Origin: Micrasema longulum
Taxonomy: Eukaryota; Arthropoda; Insecta; Trichoptera; Brachycentridae
DNA: 64,000 nucleotides
Assembly (NCBI GenBank): GCA_022494885.1
Contig: JAGVSM010002678.1
Span: 1-64,000, forward strand
Direction of reading: 5' to 3'
Every line of letters starts with the position of its first letter. The first letter of the stretch is position 1. The position numbers and the translations under genes were made by a program. The notes under the pieces were generated by a model that did not search any database, had not been told where the DNA came from, and worked only from the letters and a program-made list of their open reading frames with translations. Of the stretch, positions 54,401 to 63,985 are shown piece after piece.

Positions 54401-56700
54401 GCATTACAAAACACGAATTTTAATTAAAACAAAACAACTTTGTTTTTAACGACTGGTTTATTTTCCCTTACGTGAACATGACTAATTAACTTGACTTTTA
54501 GCTCCATATGTTTAGATTTATTACTTTGAAGACACTGTTACGATAAAATAGGATAAAAAAAAGTCAATTATATCTTGATGAAGAGAAGCTTGTGTAGCTT
54601 GGAAACTGATCGCTAAAAAATAAAAATAAAAGTGGTTAAAAATAAAGTTCTTTTATTTGAATTATAATGAATAACCACAAAGTCAGTTCTTCAGATATAA
54701 ATTTTATAACACAAAAACGACTTTCGTTAGAAAAACATTTCTTAGGAATCCACAATCTAAACTTACAACTGATTTCTGCAATAAAAATCTCTTAGTTGTA
54801 TGTATCTTAATTTTTATTATTTATTATGTACTACTGTACTGCTGTATATTTTTTTAAATAAAAAAATAGTATGAGTCTTGCTAACTAGGGAAACCTGTTA
54901 TAAGGAGGGCTGTACAGTGTTCAAAATTTAATTTAAATATTTCGCAAGTCATTCAAAAATATTTTTTCATTTCTCCTATGCTAATTTGCTTCAGCTGGAT
55001 TTTGATTTATTTTTTTGTATATTTTTTTTGTGGAGAAACATAGTAAACAATTTGGCAGATAAATTATCCTCGCACCTTTGATCAAATGTTGTGTTAAAGG
55101 AAAGAATATTGACAATGATATTATATCTTGCCCTTGTTATAAGACAATATATTATATTCATGTCCATAAGCATGGGGATGATGATTGTCCATTATTGTTT
55201 CTTTTGTATTCAGGTCGAATTGAATACGGGAGTATGGACCACAATAAGTACTGCAGCACGCGCTTGCGTGAAGCGAACATTACATGTAGATCCCACGCGA
55301 CGCCCTACGGCTGCTCAACTACTAGAAGACCCGTGGCTTCAAGGAGATGTTCCACATTACCAGAACTCACAAGCTCAGGTAAACTATTCAATATTTTTCC
55401 AAACAAAGGACATATTACAACTGGCAATTTTTTTATAGTAAACACACCCAACTAAAGTGGTATAGCCACTCATTGAAAATTTTAAAATTGATTTATTTTG
55501 CAAGGTAAACAAACAGCATGTGAACATAAAGGTATATTATTTTTTTTACCTATACCACACTTGTGTGTGGGGACGCTTATGCACACATCAAAAAATTGTT
55601 TAGACTGAAGACATAATATTAATAACGCAAACTGTGTTTAACAAAGCGAATATGGAAAACAATAAAAATATCTATTTATAATAATAACAAAACTCTTAAT
55701 ATGTGCTCCTCTCAATATTTCTATGACTCGATACTTGAATTTTTGTTCTTTTGTTCGTCGACATGAAAAATATCAACTATTTTTTTTACTAAGAATCATA
55801 ACCCTTCAACATATCCATCAGAACAATTGTTCCAGTGCATGAAGTATGAAGGTGCTGGATGTGAGACACCCTTCTGGTCTCACAACAAGGAGAAGTCTCG
55901 GCAAACTTTTCGTATGAGGTTTTCCCAGAATATTCATTATGTAATGCCCACGATTTGATATGCATTATGAGAATTCGTATTACTTTTTCATTCATTACAC
56001 ATTGCAATACAATGAATCATGTCTTGTTTTCTCTGTCTGAGAATATTGACTTTCCTTTAGGTTCGCTATGCCGCGTCAGACAAGATGTGAATGAGTAAAT
56101 ACCGTAAAAATATTTTATTAAAATATCATTACAACAAATGTACCTGACTAAGAATCAGAGACACTATGAAAGTGATAACGGGATTTAAAATCTCTCTTCC
56201 TAATCATAATATTTGGGGAACGTGATAAAATTAATATTTTGTGTACTAAAAATTATGTGATATTGCACACAATCACAATAAGCGGGTACTTTTTAGAGCC
56301 TGTTTCTAAAAATAAGAATATTTATGCATAGTAAATAGCTAACGATTTTGTATGTGAATTGAAGGAAAATGTTTCTAAAATTATACTTCGAAAGAATATT
56401 TGCGTTGTATAATTTATAAAATACAAAATAATATGTTTTGTTCAAATTCATCCAAATAAAGTAAATTTACCAATTTCTCTTATTATGTGTTAATATTTGT
56501 ATTAGGTTCCAAATTTGACTCAAGCGAGTGCCGAGAGTGTGCTGGGATTGCGGAAAGCTGTAGACAAAACATTCCAAGTGATGAGTACCTCTCCCAAGCA
56601 GCCACAGTGCCTGGGTCCAGTCAGCCTCTCGCATTTGGCCCAGAGACGGAATAAACTCAACTACACTCCCACCTCGTCCGGCAAAGCCACGCAAGTTTAG
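36404..56700 (+). CDS. p90 ribosomal S6 kinase (RSK, RPS6KA-type), two kinase domains
   Basis: Ser/Thr kinase activated by ERK and PDK1, acting in cytosol and nucleus. Thirteen exons give 774 codons (vertebrate RSKs are about 735-740); all junctions keep phase. Start [10 protein letters not shown] matches the family N-terminus MPLA...PW. The N-terminal AGC kinase has P-loop GEGSFG (82-87), Lys107, YRDLKPEN (Asp200), DFG (218-220), and T-loop Ser232 in [12 protein letters not shown]. The linker has [11 protein letters not shown] (turn-motif T370 and S374) and hydrophobic motif FSF (S391). The C-terminal CaMK-like kinase has GELGAGSFS, Lys469, HRDIKPSN (Asp557), DFG (579-581) and T-loop Thr595 in [16 protein letters not shown] docking motif LAQRR is at 754-758. 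The tail ends Thr-Gln-Val. All key residues are intact. Confidence 0.97.
37195..37488 (-). mobile_element. RTE-like LINE, downstream piece, split by an LTR element
   Basis: The minus strand reads [20 protein letters not shown], then [15 protein letters not shown], a stop, [17 protein letters not shown] and a C-terminal [12 protein letters not shown]. The LINE resumes on the far side of the LTR element at 39285-39420. Confidence 0.85.
37493..37928 (-). repeat. 3' LTR (436 bp)
   Basis: Shares blocks such as GGACGATGTTAATGTACTGC and GAATTCAATAGAAAACGCTG with the other LTR, allowing mismatches. It keeps a segment of about 150 bp missing from the 5' LTR. Confidence 0.88.
39002..39284 (-). repeat. 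5' LTR (283 bp, internally deleted)
   Basis: Same ends and order as the 3' LTR but shorter by about 150 bp in the middle. The primer-binding-site-like sequence adjoins it at 39000-38983. Confidence 0.88.
39285..39420 (-). mobile_element. RTE-like LINE, upstream piece
   Basis: The minus strand reads [20 protein letters not shown] then [13 protein letters not shown], which directly precedes the SWFAHVEQM block in intact relatives. The LTR element interrupts the LINE here. Confidence 0.75.
40146..40386. mobile_element. Foldback element, family F
   Basis: The left arm GCAACAGAGAAGGAAAATAC and right arm ATATTCTCCCTCTGTTACAA are inverted copies. It shares the core GCCCTGTAAATGCCTAGACT with the other family members. 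Confidence 0.75.
40761..41024 (+). CDS. RSK exon 2
   Basis: Acceptor TAATTTCAG, donor GTTTGT. Acidic linker, then [20 protein letters not shown] and the ATP-binding Lys (YAMK). An internal ATG at 40797 could serve as an alternative start. Confidence 0.96.
41262..41660. mobile_element. Foldback element with about 70-bp inverted termini
   Basis: Left CTGATTCTTATGCAAAATGA and right TCATTTTACATAAGAATCGG are inverted, as are CTGAATCCGAATATGACCC and GGGTTATATTCGGATTCAG. The centre is GC-richer and holds a short open acidic frame ending [11 protein letters not shown] and TGA, possibly captured from a gene. It lies in RSK intron 2. Confidence 0.75.
42609..42912. mobile_element. Pogo/Tigger-like MITE (304 bp)
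   Basis: Inverted ends AAGTAGAGTCTCGGTTATCC and CAGTAGTCTCGATTATCCGA (reverse complement of the right end), flanked by TA at 42607-42608 and 42913-42914. It is GC-richer than the intron around it, with no transposase. Confidence 0.85.
43487..43672 (+). CDS. RSK exon 3
   Basis: Acceptor TATTTGTAG, donor GTTAGT. Encodes [18 protein letters not shown], alpha-C region and hinge [15 protein letters not shown]. Confidence 0.97.
43915..44345. mobile_element. Foldback element, family F, degraded
   Basis: Arms AAGTCTAGCCATTTACAGAG and ATAAGCTCGATAAATGTCTA lie inverted, with GTTACACAGTGTGTAAGTG between. Confidence 0.65.
44424..44467. repeat. Perfect short palindrome
   Basis: ATGATGTAATAACTTAT pairs exactly with ATAAGTTATTACATCAT across a 10-nt loop in RSK intron 3. 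It is AT-rich and could be a MITE end or cruciform-prone site. Confidence 0.75.
44839..45120 (+). CDS. RSK exon 4 (catalytic core of N-terminal kinase)
   Basis: Acceptor TCTTTTAG, donor GTAAGG. Contains [18 protein letters not shown], the PDK1-site segment [14 protein letters not shown] and ADWWSFGVL. Confidence 0.98.
45268..45654. mobile_element. Foldback element with about 115-bp inverted termini
   Basis: GGGGTTTTTATTTTTTGCAT and ATGCAAAAAATAAAAACCCC are perfect inverted copies. The ends GGAATACCAGCC and GGCTGGTATTC also pair. No frame. It lies in RSK intron 4. Confidence 0.85.
45666..45901 (-). repeat. tRNA-derived SINE, family A
   Basis: Minus-strand B box GGGTTCGATTCCTGGC, with a shared body. 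It is adjacent to the foldback element. Confidence 0.8.
46093..46676. mobile_element. MITE family A, complete copy (584 bp)
   Basis: Starts GAATTAAGAATAGTCCAGAA and ends TTCTGGACTATTCCTTATTC between TA at 46091-46092 and 46677-46678. It is about 200 bp shorter inside than the 27099 copy. It ends about 50 bp before RSK exon 5. Confidence 0.9.
46728..46882 (+). CDS. RSK exon 5
   Basis: Acceptor TTTTCAG, donor GTAATC, phase 2 out. Encodes [12 protein letters not shown] and [20 protein letters not shown]. Confidence 0.96.
46954..47175. mobile_element. Pogo/Tigger-like MITE (222 bp)
   Basis: CAGTAGAACCCCGTTTATCC at the left; the right end, reverse complement, begins CGGTAAAACTCCAATTACTC. TA at 46952-46953 and 47176-47177. 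Confidence 0.75.
47635..47720 (+). repeat. LINE 3' tail
   Basis: GGAAGACATTGCCATTTGGC followed by AATAAGCCCGCC and an A/AAAT tail, the same motif as at 31462. Confidence 0.65.
47870..48300 (+). repeat. Dispersed repeat R, copy 1
   Basis: Matches 59400-59790 in the same orientation, for example GAAAACATTTCTCCACAATA and GTAGTATGTGATATTTCCCT. No conserved frame between copies. Confidence 0.75.
48945..49163 (+). CDS. RSK exon 6 (end of N-terminal kinase and linker)
   Basis: Acceptor GTTACAG, donor GTAACT. Encodes [13 protein letters not shown] and the AGC tail with [11 protein letters not shown]. Confidence 0.97.
49385..49515 (-). repeat. tRNA-derived SINE, family C
   Basis: Minus-strand GGTTGTGGTCCTTTGGTAGT head and GGTTCAAACCCC B box. 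The relative at 53225-53400 shares the body segment and head. Confidence 0.7.
49745..49915 (+). mobile_element. LINE RNase H-proximal scrap
   Basis: Reads [20 protein letters not shown] then [17 protein letters not shown] and a stop, a close relative of the block at 19512-19703. Confidence 0.7.
49993..50151 (+). CDS. RSK exon 7 (hydrophobic motif)
   Basis: Acceptor ATTTTCAG, donor GTATGC. Begins RGFSFIAP, the autophosphorylated hydrophobic motif, followed by a Thr/Gln/Asn-rich linker of low conservation. Confidence 0.95.
50385..50522 (+). CDS. RSK exon 8 (P-loop of C-terminal kinase)
   Basis: Acceptor TTTTTCAG, donor [21 protein letters not shown] and the ATP Lys in YAVKIID. Confidence 0.96.
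50534..51540. mobile_element. Possible pogo-like element containing a LINE scrap
   Basis: Begins CAGTAAAACCTCATTTTTAC and ends with the inverse of CAGTGAAAGCTGTATATTTG, flanked by TA at 50532-50533 and 51541-51542. Near 51320-51430 the plus strand reads [20 protein letters not shown], typical of LINE ORF2 ends. The termini match only over the first few bases, so the boundaries are tentative. Confidence 0.45.
51647..51853 (+). CDS. RSK exon 9 (GC-rich)
   Basis: Acceptor GATGCAG, donor GTATTC. Encodes [20 protein letters not shown] and HQHGVVHR. Most codons end in G or C, unlike every other exon of the gene. Frame, phase and protein conservation are normal. Confidence 0.96.
52198..52397 (+). 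CDS. RSK exon 10 (catalytic loop and T-loop of C-terminal kinase)
   Basis: Acceptor TTTTTCAG, donor [48 protein letters not shown]. Confidence 0.98.
52566..52995. mobile_element. Foldback element, family F (best copy)
   Basis: The left arm TGCAACAGAGAGGGAAAACA and right arm GTTTTCTCTGTAGCAACAAA are inverted. Between them each arm carries CAGGGCTTATGACCTGTC, so the inverted repeats are about 100 bp. A separate arm follows at 53098-53190. Confidence 0.8.
53225..53400 (-). repeat. tRNA-derived SINE, family C
   Basis: Minus-strand head with GTGGTCCTGTGGCTAGTGTC and B box GGTTCGAATCCC, and a body shared with 49385-49515. Confidence 0.75.
53417..53642. mobile_element. Mariner-type MITE (226 bp)
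   Basis: CGAGGTGTGTTCAGAAAA and, on the other strand, CTAGGTGTGTTCAGAAAA, flanked by TA at 53415-53416 and 53643-53644. Internal inverted blocks around GGGTTTGG and CCAAACCC. Confidence 0.88.
54246..54343 (+). CDS. RSK exon 11
   Basis: Acceptor CATTGCAG, donor GTATTT. Encodes [20 protein letters not shown]. Confidence 0.96.
54344..55213 (+). other. RSK intron 11
   Basis: AT-rich, no element recognised. Confidence 0.6.
55214..55378 (+). CDS. RSK exon 12
   Basis: Acceptor TATTCAG, donor GTAAAC, phase 0. Encodes [20 protein letters not shown] then [20 protein letters not shown], the end of the C-terminal kinase. The usual acidic/hydrophobic DLVSKM stretch is replaced by ACVKRT. Confidence 0.95.
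55379..56505 (+). other. RSK intron 12
   Basis: No convincing element or gene. Confidence 0.5.
56506..56700 (+). CDS. RSK exon 13 (C-terminal tail)
   Basis: Acceptor GTATTAG, stop TAG at 56698-56700. Contains the autoinhibitory-helix region, LAQRRNK (ERK docking) and the terminal ATQV. Confidence 0.96.
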   Translation, partial: VPNLTQASAESVLGLRKAVDKTFQVMSTSPKQPQCLGPVSLSHLAQRRNKLNYTPTSSGKATQV

Positions 56701-56959
56701 TCCAAAATGTACAAATTTTGAGCCGTTTCAAACACAGTATGGTGGGATTTGTGATATTTCCCGCTACTGCATAGAATGGATTCATGATAATTCATTCACA
56801 AAGAAATGATATATCCAAATTGTATTAAATTCGCTGAATGCGAGCGAAAAAGTCAACTTTTTAATCTGAGGTATATTTATTTTAATGACATCGAATGCGC
56901 TGGGTCGCAATGAATGGTAAAAATTTGTCAGCCTTTCATCCCAGATTATGTATATTTTG

Positions 56960-56965
56960 AATAAA
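56960..56965 (+). terminator. Candidate poly(A) signal of RSK
   Basis: AATAAA 259 bp after the stop codon; further AATAAA motifs exist downstream (for example near 57940), so a longer 3' UTR is possible. Confidence 0.5.
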
Positions 56966-59395
56966 ATGTTTATCAGATGTTTTATGTATACATACACACG
57001 CGCAACAAAATATGCATACATACTTGTTGAATGTTATAAATCTGTGTTTTGATAAACAAGATTTGAACTGACCGAAGTTTTCTTGACTCACGAGTCGATA
57101 TTAGAATATTATGTATGTAATTTTATCTTATTGCTGGTCACATCAATCAGTAGTGAAAGTTTGTGTCTATAGACAAATATAATATATTCTCGTACTGTCA
57201 CATTTCAATGTTTGCAAACTTAACATAGGTATTTAATCAATATTGTTATTTCACTTCATTATAATGGCACTACAAATATTATATCATATATGACACTGTT
57301 TGCAAGTATGTAATTCATATTTTTAATAGAAGTTTTGCAATAGTTACTGTTACTAGAGGATGTTCAGTAGTGGTTTTAATATTGTACTATTTATTAACAG
57401 AGTTCTTTACATATTCTGTGCATCATTAGTCAATCCTTTTTATTAATGTTATGATTTACTTCCATATTCGATAATATCCTTAATTATAGAAAATACATCG
57501 CTCCACAAATTAAACATACATATTTTTCTTGTTACATTAGTCATAATGGAACAATATGTCATTGTGTACCTTTATTATATTTCGCATTAAGTTTTTCCTC
57601 CTTTTTAAACATTTGTTTATTTTATTCAGTATTACGTGTACAATATTCAACTGTTTTTTACTATTATTATGTTATATTGAATTTACATCGATATTTTGTA
57701 CTTGATGCATATGTGTATTATATTTTTAAATACTCCTATTAATGTGCATCACTTTATTAATGAAATATTAGTACACTCTTTAATAAGTATATTAATATCT
57801 TATCTATTCTACTAAATCAAGTACAATGTAATGTGAGAATCATTTATTTTTTCACTTTCTTACCTTACATATATGTACATGTATTATATACAAACCTTAA
57901 ATTTGTATTCCTATCTATAGAACAAAATTATTATATCTTAGTGTATAATAAATATATATATATATATAATATTGTATCCTTATTTATTTAGAAACTATAA
58001 AAATACTATTATGTGTGTAAACAACATCTCTACGTAGTAATGTTGAACTATGCATAGTTATTATCATACACATATTTGCTGCTTTTGAGTTCAAAAGAGA
58101 CCAATTTTTTGTTATTTTTATAAAGTTGCTCCCAATTTTTTTTTCTCCAATAAACTGAAGCCAATAAGATGATATTATACAACTGCAAACTTAGACTGTA
58201 AAATGTAAAACTAAAAATGTAAATAGACTGTAAGACATTTGTAGAACTTGCTGGTTTTATTTGCCGGAATTTTAATTCTTTATATTTTTTATGTTTCCAT
58301 TTTTTATATTTATTTTCATTTACCAAATACAGAGACACAGCAACAATATTAAATGTTGTATCTTATAACAATATTAAATGTTATACATACAATGTACTTC
58401 AAAATCTTAATTAAATAAGTAATAATGATTGTTATTATATTTCTATATATTTATGTAAATGTTTACACAGTATAAAATTATAATTAAAAAACACTATTGA
58501 AACGTCGAACAAATCCATTCACACAAAATAACTTTGCCTTTTAATAACAATAATTGTACGCTTTACACATAGAATTGCACTTAAATATTTTTATAGTGAT
58601 GTTAAATTTAAACTAAGTACAACAGGCAAATCATATCTCTACAGTCTTAAATATAAGTATATAGAATATAACTGTAAGGCTAGTAAATGCATGCATGATA
58701 TAGTCTCTAATCTTAAGTTTGAGCTATGATCATAGTGTATATTGAATTGCGGTCTTTATTGCTGTACCTCATATTATTACGGATAGGGAATAAATGTTTC
58801 TTATATTAATTTAAATATGCATGGTAAAAATATCCGTCACAAATGAAAAACCTCGATAACATTATTTCTCTATTTTATTTACTTCGTTGTTGTTATTTAC
58901 TTAGTTGAATTAACAATTTATAGGCTACAGTAAATGTGTATATAGATACATATTAAATCATTTGTAGGAAATGACATTTATATTATGCAGGTACAATGTT
59001 TATCTCACACATTTTCCACAAAAATGATTATGTATTTTTGAAAGTACCTTATTACAATCAAATTATTATAAAAATCAACCATCTATGTATGCATTCCTAA
59101 CGAACGTGTAAACATTCTTTAGCATTTTAAATTTCAAAATATTAGTTGTCTCAAATTAGGTAAATAACTTTTTCTTGGTACATAATACAAAAAAATATTT
59201 TAATCATTCTTGTTTATATCACTTGTCAATGTCCATAATATTTTGTCAAATATGAGATATGAGGTTAATAATAAATTAACCCAATCCGTGCCATACGCAT
59301 CTTTACATGCGAGCCCCCGCAAAAGTCCAGACTGCCACGCGCATATTAACATGCATTTAACTTCACGCCGAAATAGGAAAATATCACTTTTTTTT
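56966..59395. other. RSK 3' flank
   Basis: Very AT-rich with a TA microsatellite near 57950-57970. No gene or element recognised; part may be 3' UTR. Confidence 0.5.
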
Positions 59396-59399
59396 ACAT

Positions 59400-59790
59400 T
59401 TGTAAAGTAATAAGGGTCTATGAAATACTGTAGAGTAAAAAATAATATTTTTTCTACTTACTAGTATCATAAATAATATTTTCAAATTTGTGAAAAACAT
59501 TCATTGCGTTGGCCCCCCTCAGTACGTCACGATTCATGTTAATTTTGAACTTTGTTCCCCTAACCTTTCAAATTTTTATAGAACACCATCACAAATCTAC
59601 AATTCACTGTTATTATTATTGCGTTTTTCTACTGACATATTTTTTTATAATTTATTTTTTAAAGTTAAATATGAAAACATTTCTCCACAATACCCATATT
59701 GATTTTAAAAATACAATTAATTATTATGAATCCAATTAATTTATTTTTATCAGCATTCGTAGTATGTGATATTTCCCTATTACACAGTAT
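59400..59790 (+). repeat. Dispersed repeat R, copy 2
   Basis: Same order of blocks as 47870-48300 (TCTATGAAATACTGT, ACGATTCATGTT, GAAAACATTTCTCCACAATA). Confidence 0.75.
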
Positions 59791-60009
59791 GTAATTGATT
59801 TCAGTACAAAAAGTCTACACCAAAAATTAATTTCATCTGTTTTCAGCCTAAACTGTATCAAATATCTCCTCGTAAGTCATTATTTTTTCGCGGATTGCAA
59901 AATTACTAAATTCGAACCGCTTGACCTGTGTAGGTAACCGAAGATAACCGAACTTTTACAAACTAATTTACAGCGGTAAGCAATGCGGCTACAGATAAAT
60001 TTCAATGTT

Positions 60010-60190
60010 ATAATAAAGCGCCGTTTTATTATTAACATAAATAATAATATATGAAAGGATAACCTATAAAACGCTTATTTTATCACTAATGTAAATAATC
60101 ATAATAAAAGGAGAACTTATAAAGTGTATTTTATTATTTATATAATCAATTAATATTCATGATGAAAAGCGCTGCTTTATTATTAACCTA
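60010..60190 (+). repeat. Tandem array of about 50-bp AT-rich units
   Basis: Degenerate units built on AAGCGCYGTTTTATTATTAA; a further unit is beyond the mariner near 61685-61715. Confidence 0.65.
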
Positions 60191-60224
60191 ACTTTAAAAA
60201 ATATTTTTCAAGTTGCTAGAATTC

Positions 60225-60600
60225 CACTCGTCCATGTGCTTTGTAGCTGCAAGACTTTTGGTGATGTTAACTTCCATATTATGTAAATGAAATTAACACA
60301 AAAGTATTTCTAACTTAAACTTCAACTGTAAATAGGGTCTAGATTTTCAACTGCCCATGCACTCGGTAGCTGCAGGACAAGTGATCTAAAATATTTTTGT
60401 AAACAATTATTTATTAATTCAAAGAACTTCTTAGTAGTTTTAGTAATTAAGGCTAGTTGTATGTATGTCCGTGCGCTCTGTAGCTGCAAGACGTGTTGTA
60501 AACTAGCTCCTATATAATTATAAAAATGTAACATAATTGGAAATAAGAAATTAGAATCCTTACTGCCTGTGCGCTCTGTAGCTGCAAGACGTGTTAGGAT
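60225..60600 (+). repeat. Four-unit minisatellite with a conserved core
   Basis: The core GTGCGCTCTGTAGCTGCAAG with ACGTGTT recurs at about 60234, 60356, 60472 and 60569; spacing is 95-125 bp. The last two cores are the most alike. Confidence 0.8.
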
Positions 60601-60662
60601 GTTTTTTGTACGGCCCCCTTGTTTTTACCATTTTTAATTATCTTAAATAAGTTCATAATATA

Positions 60663-61598
60663 TTGGGGACTTGCGTAAGTTCTCGCTGTTTTGCCGGAGG
60701 TTATCCACGAATCGAGCCATTTTTCGGCATCTTCATAAGAATTTAAGTGCAGCTCAGCCAGGCCATGAGACATCGATTGGAACAAGTAGTAATCGGAAGG
60801 GGCAATGTCCGATAAATAAGGCGGGTGGAGTAGGACTTCCCATTTGAGCGTTTCTGACTGGCCTTGCAACATGTGGACGAGCATTGTTATGCTGTATAAT
60901 GGTGATGGTTTTGTTGGGTTTGATACAGAGCATAGGTTTAGAAACATGGATATTCAGCTTTGCTGTCGATTTTAATTCATGGACACTTCGGGTTATTGTA
61001 GTGTATCCACTTTTTCATCACCAGTCACAATACGATGCAAAAAACCTTTCCTTTTCTGCCGTTGGATCAGCTGTTCACACATGAAAAAACGCCATTCAAC
61101 ATCTCTCGGCTTCAATTTGTACAGTACCCAATATTCTTTCTTTTGAATCATTTTTAATGCTTTTAAACGTTTAGCAACTGTTGTGTGATCAACTCTTAGT
61201 GATTCTGCAAGTTCGTTTTGCGTCTGACATGGGTCTTCATCCAGTAATGCTTCCAATTCTTCGTTCTTTATCTTCAACATCAAAATCATTGTTTTTAAAG
61301 CGTCGAAACCAATCTCTGCATGTTGTTTCCGACAGAGCATGGTCGCCGTAAGACTCCGCAAGATATCTATGTGCTTCAGCTGCATATATAAAAAAATGCA
61401 GTAAAATTCCCCGCAAATATTTTTTTTTTGACACGAAAATGTTTTAACGCTATGAAAAAATATGTTGTTTACACTTCGGCAGAATAACGTATACTGTCAT
61501 TTTAAGCCTAATGGTGGAGCTTCACAATAAAGTTGGCTGTATTATTGCCGGATATTAAAAAGCTAAAGGAAACAGCGATAACTTACTCAAGTCCCTAA
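60663..61598 (-). mobile_element. Mariner transposon, internally deleted and frameshifted
   Basis: Inverted ends TTGGGGACTTGCGTAAGTTC and TTAGGGACTTGAGTAAGTTA between TA at 60661-60662 and 61599-61600; 936 bp against about 1.3 kb for the family. Minus-strand transposase parts: helix-turn-helix region with SETTCRDWFRRFKNNDFDVE (61434 on), second helix-turn-helix ELAESLRVDHTTVAKRL, RIVTGDEK with the first catalytic Asp, then after a gap WEVLLHPPYLSDIAPSDYYL near the C-terminus. Frameshifts separate these parts and the second catalytic region is largely lost, so it is inactive. Confidence 0.92.
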
Positions 61599-61858
61599 TA
61601 CATTATAAAAAGGAAAACCTTTTAAGTAACGTTTTATTACTGACATTAATAATAATAATAATAATAATTAAAAGCATAACTATAAAGCGCTGGTTTATTA
61701 TTAAAATAATTACTCTGGTAATTATTTTAATTATTTAATTGATTAATTATTTATGGTAGTCTGCTACTTTATGTTGGAACATAATATATATTAACATCGA
61801 AATATCTGTGCCCGCAATGCCTGCTACTGTAAATTAGTTAGTACAAGTTCGGTTATCT

Positions 61859-63689
61859 AGTTAATTATTCAGTAAATTATTATTATAATATCGATGATTT
61901 ACTGAGAGGATGCATTAATTCATTAAAACAAGTTCAGAGATAATCGCATTTAAAGCTTTTTTATTCTTTCAATGCATTATTTCTCCCACAATTTTCTTTT
62001 TTTTTTTTTAAAGCTTTGAAAGAGTAATCCTTATTCTAGGCATAGCATAAAATTTAAAATCAACATATTGCACCTATATTTAACAATATTTGAAATATAC
62101 AGGTGTTCTTTAAACCCTGTCACATCCGAAACCACAATGATCAGTATGTATGTATGTAAGTCTTATCTTTATAAATATGTATTTTAATAATCCAAAATCA
62201 TAATATAAACTGGGCCTTTCTGGTGGATTTCTTTTTTTACGATTTTGATTATGCAATGTATATTATTATAAAACAATATTAATCTTTGTTTATCGTACAG
62301 CTTAATTTGTTTTATTGTGTAATTAATGAATTTATCTTAATATGCTTTTGAGTCAGTCTCTCTAAGCATTCAATGTACATACATACTTGTTAATAGATTA
62401 AGCATATGATTATAAATACGAATGTAAACATACATTTTAATAGAGTAAAATATTTATACATAGATGCAAAAACAAATTTATTTTTAAAGATGGTTTACCA
62501 TTGTCTATGTATTTAGTTAGTTAATCAATCTGTGCCATGATTTTTCAGTTTATTTAAATGTGATCAAATTTAAAACATACTGTGTGTGTTTGTTCGGAAT
62601 TTAAAGGTTATGGACATTGTAATGATTTGATGAAATTTTATTTCTTCCAATCATTTTTCATAGACATTTCCGCTTACAAATGTATTCCAAATTTTTTTTT
62701 TAATATTATTATTTAATGAGTTTAATATTGTGTAATGTTTTATAGTTTTTTTTTATATTTACAAATAATTTATTAGTCCTTTCCATTAAATGAAAACAAT
62801 ATATCTCTATAGAACAAAAAATATCAAAACTGTTATTCCAAGTTTGATTCCCTTTTTGGAAGTACATGGTGGAAATTTCCCACTCCATAAGTGTTATTAA
62901 AATCCAAAATTCAGGCAATAACTATCTGTGAAACAACCCTTTTGATGCATGTACATGGATTTCAATAACATTTTTACAAAATTAGTTTGTTATTCACTTT
63001 GGTGGAAATCTAAAATAATCTGTTTTCACTGTTTCTTTTATTTGAAGTTACTTTGTATATGACAAACTCGATAGTATTTTGAATTTCACGCTGATTGTGA
63101 AAATTGTGAAATTGTTTCAAAAGAAACGAAATTTGAGGTTGAGGCAACTGGTGTTTCTATTTCTATGCTAACATTGAAGGCAATGTTAATTTATGAGGTT
63201 TAAGGTTGTCTGAAGGAATAGTTGAGATTGTTAATATAATTGAAGCTGAGAAGTATTCAAAAGATTTGCATTATTTTCTTCTTCCGTCTTGGTCTCAACT
63301 CATTTTCTTGTTCAGCTGACCTTCATTTGAGCTATCATAATTATTTTCCTTCAAGATATGTATTGGGATTATATGTTAAACACTCTATCAGTGAGTGTTG
63401 ACTTGGCCTATGAAAAATGTATTTTTCTCAATTTTTAGCAGATCCTTCTACTTCCTTCCACTGTACAAGAAGCAGTGTAATCTAATGTCAATTGTAAAGT
63501 TGTGAAATAATGTTTAGAAGTTTTCATCAAGAGGGAATGAAATGAGCTTTTTTTTTATAATTAAAACTTTTTCTAGCTTTTGTGAAAGCAATTTTAGATA
63601 AATATTGCAAGTTTAAATTGAAATTCTTTACCAATGAAGAAGTTTAGTGCTATGGAAAATTGGAGATAAAAAGGTTTTAAAAATTACAG
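61859..63689. other. Intergenic, no feature recognised
   Basis: AT-rich DNA without a convincing frame or repeat. Confidence 0.5.
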
Positions 63690-63985
63690 CATTTAATTGT
63701 ACAGCGAAGTTTCTCAAAAATGTACGAAAAAATTCATAAAAATGAACTACATACTTCGAAACATCACAAGTTCTTGTCAACAATAAACAATCAGTTATAG
63801 AGTTGTTATGTGTTGTGATAGCTTTCCAGGTAGCCATTTTTATCAACGTTTAGTGTTGACAGCTACGGGGTTCTACTTTTAAATGTCAGTACAACTCACC
63901 TATGACAACTCGTGACGTCACGGCAGAGTAATTACAAAACTTTCGAAAAATCATAGCAATGATAACGATACAGAGAAATATATAT
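63690..63985 (+). repeat. Repeat family X, copy 4
   Basis: Diverged match to 775-1000: AAGTTTCTCAAAAATGTACG, a GTGACGTCACGGC core and AATCATAGCAATGATAACG. It runs to the window edge. Confidence 0.6.

Larger units (their letters stand above)
59942..61858. mobile_element. 1.9-kb inverted-terminus element with internal tandem repeats
   Basis: The left end AGATAACCGAACTTTTACAA and the right end, reverse complement, AGATAACCGAACTTGTACTA start inverted repeats of about 70 bp (shared CTAATTTACAG and GCAATGCGG/GCATTGCGG). Inside are about four 50-bp AT-rich units (60010-60190), then four copies of a GTAGCTGCAAGAC core (60240-60590). A mariner copy interrupts it. No self-encoded protein was found. 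The structure recalls foldback or Helentron/DINE-type elements. Confidence 0.7.
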
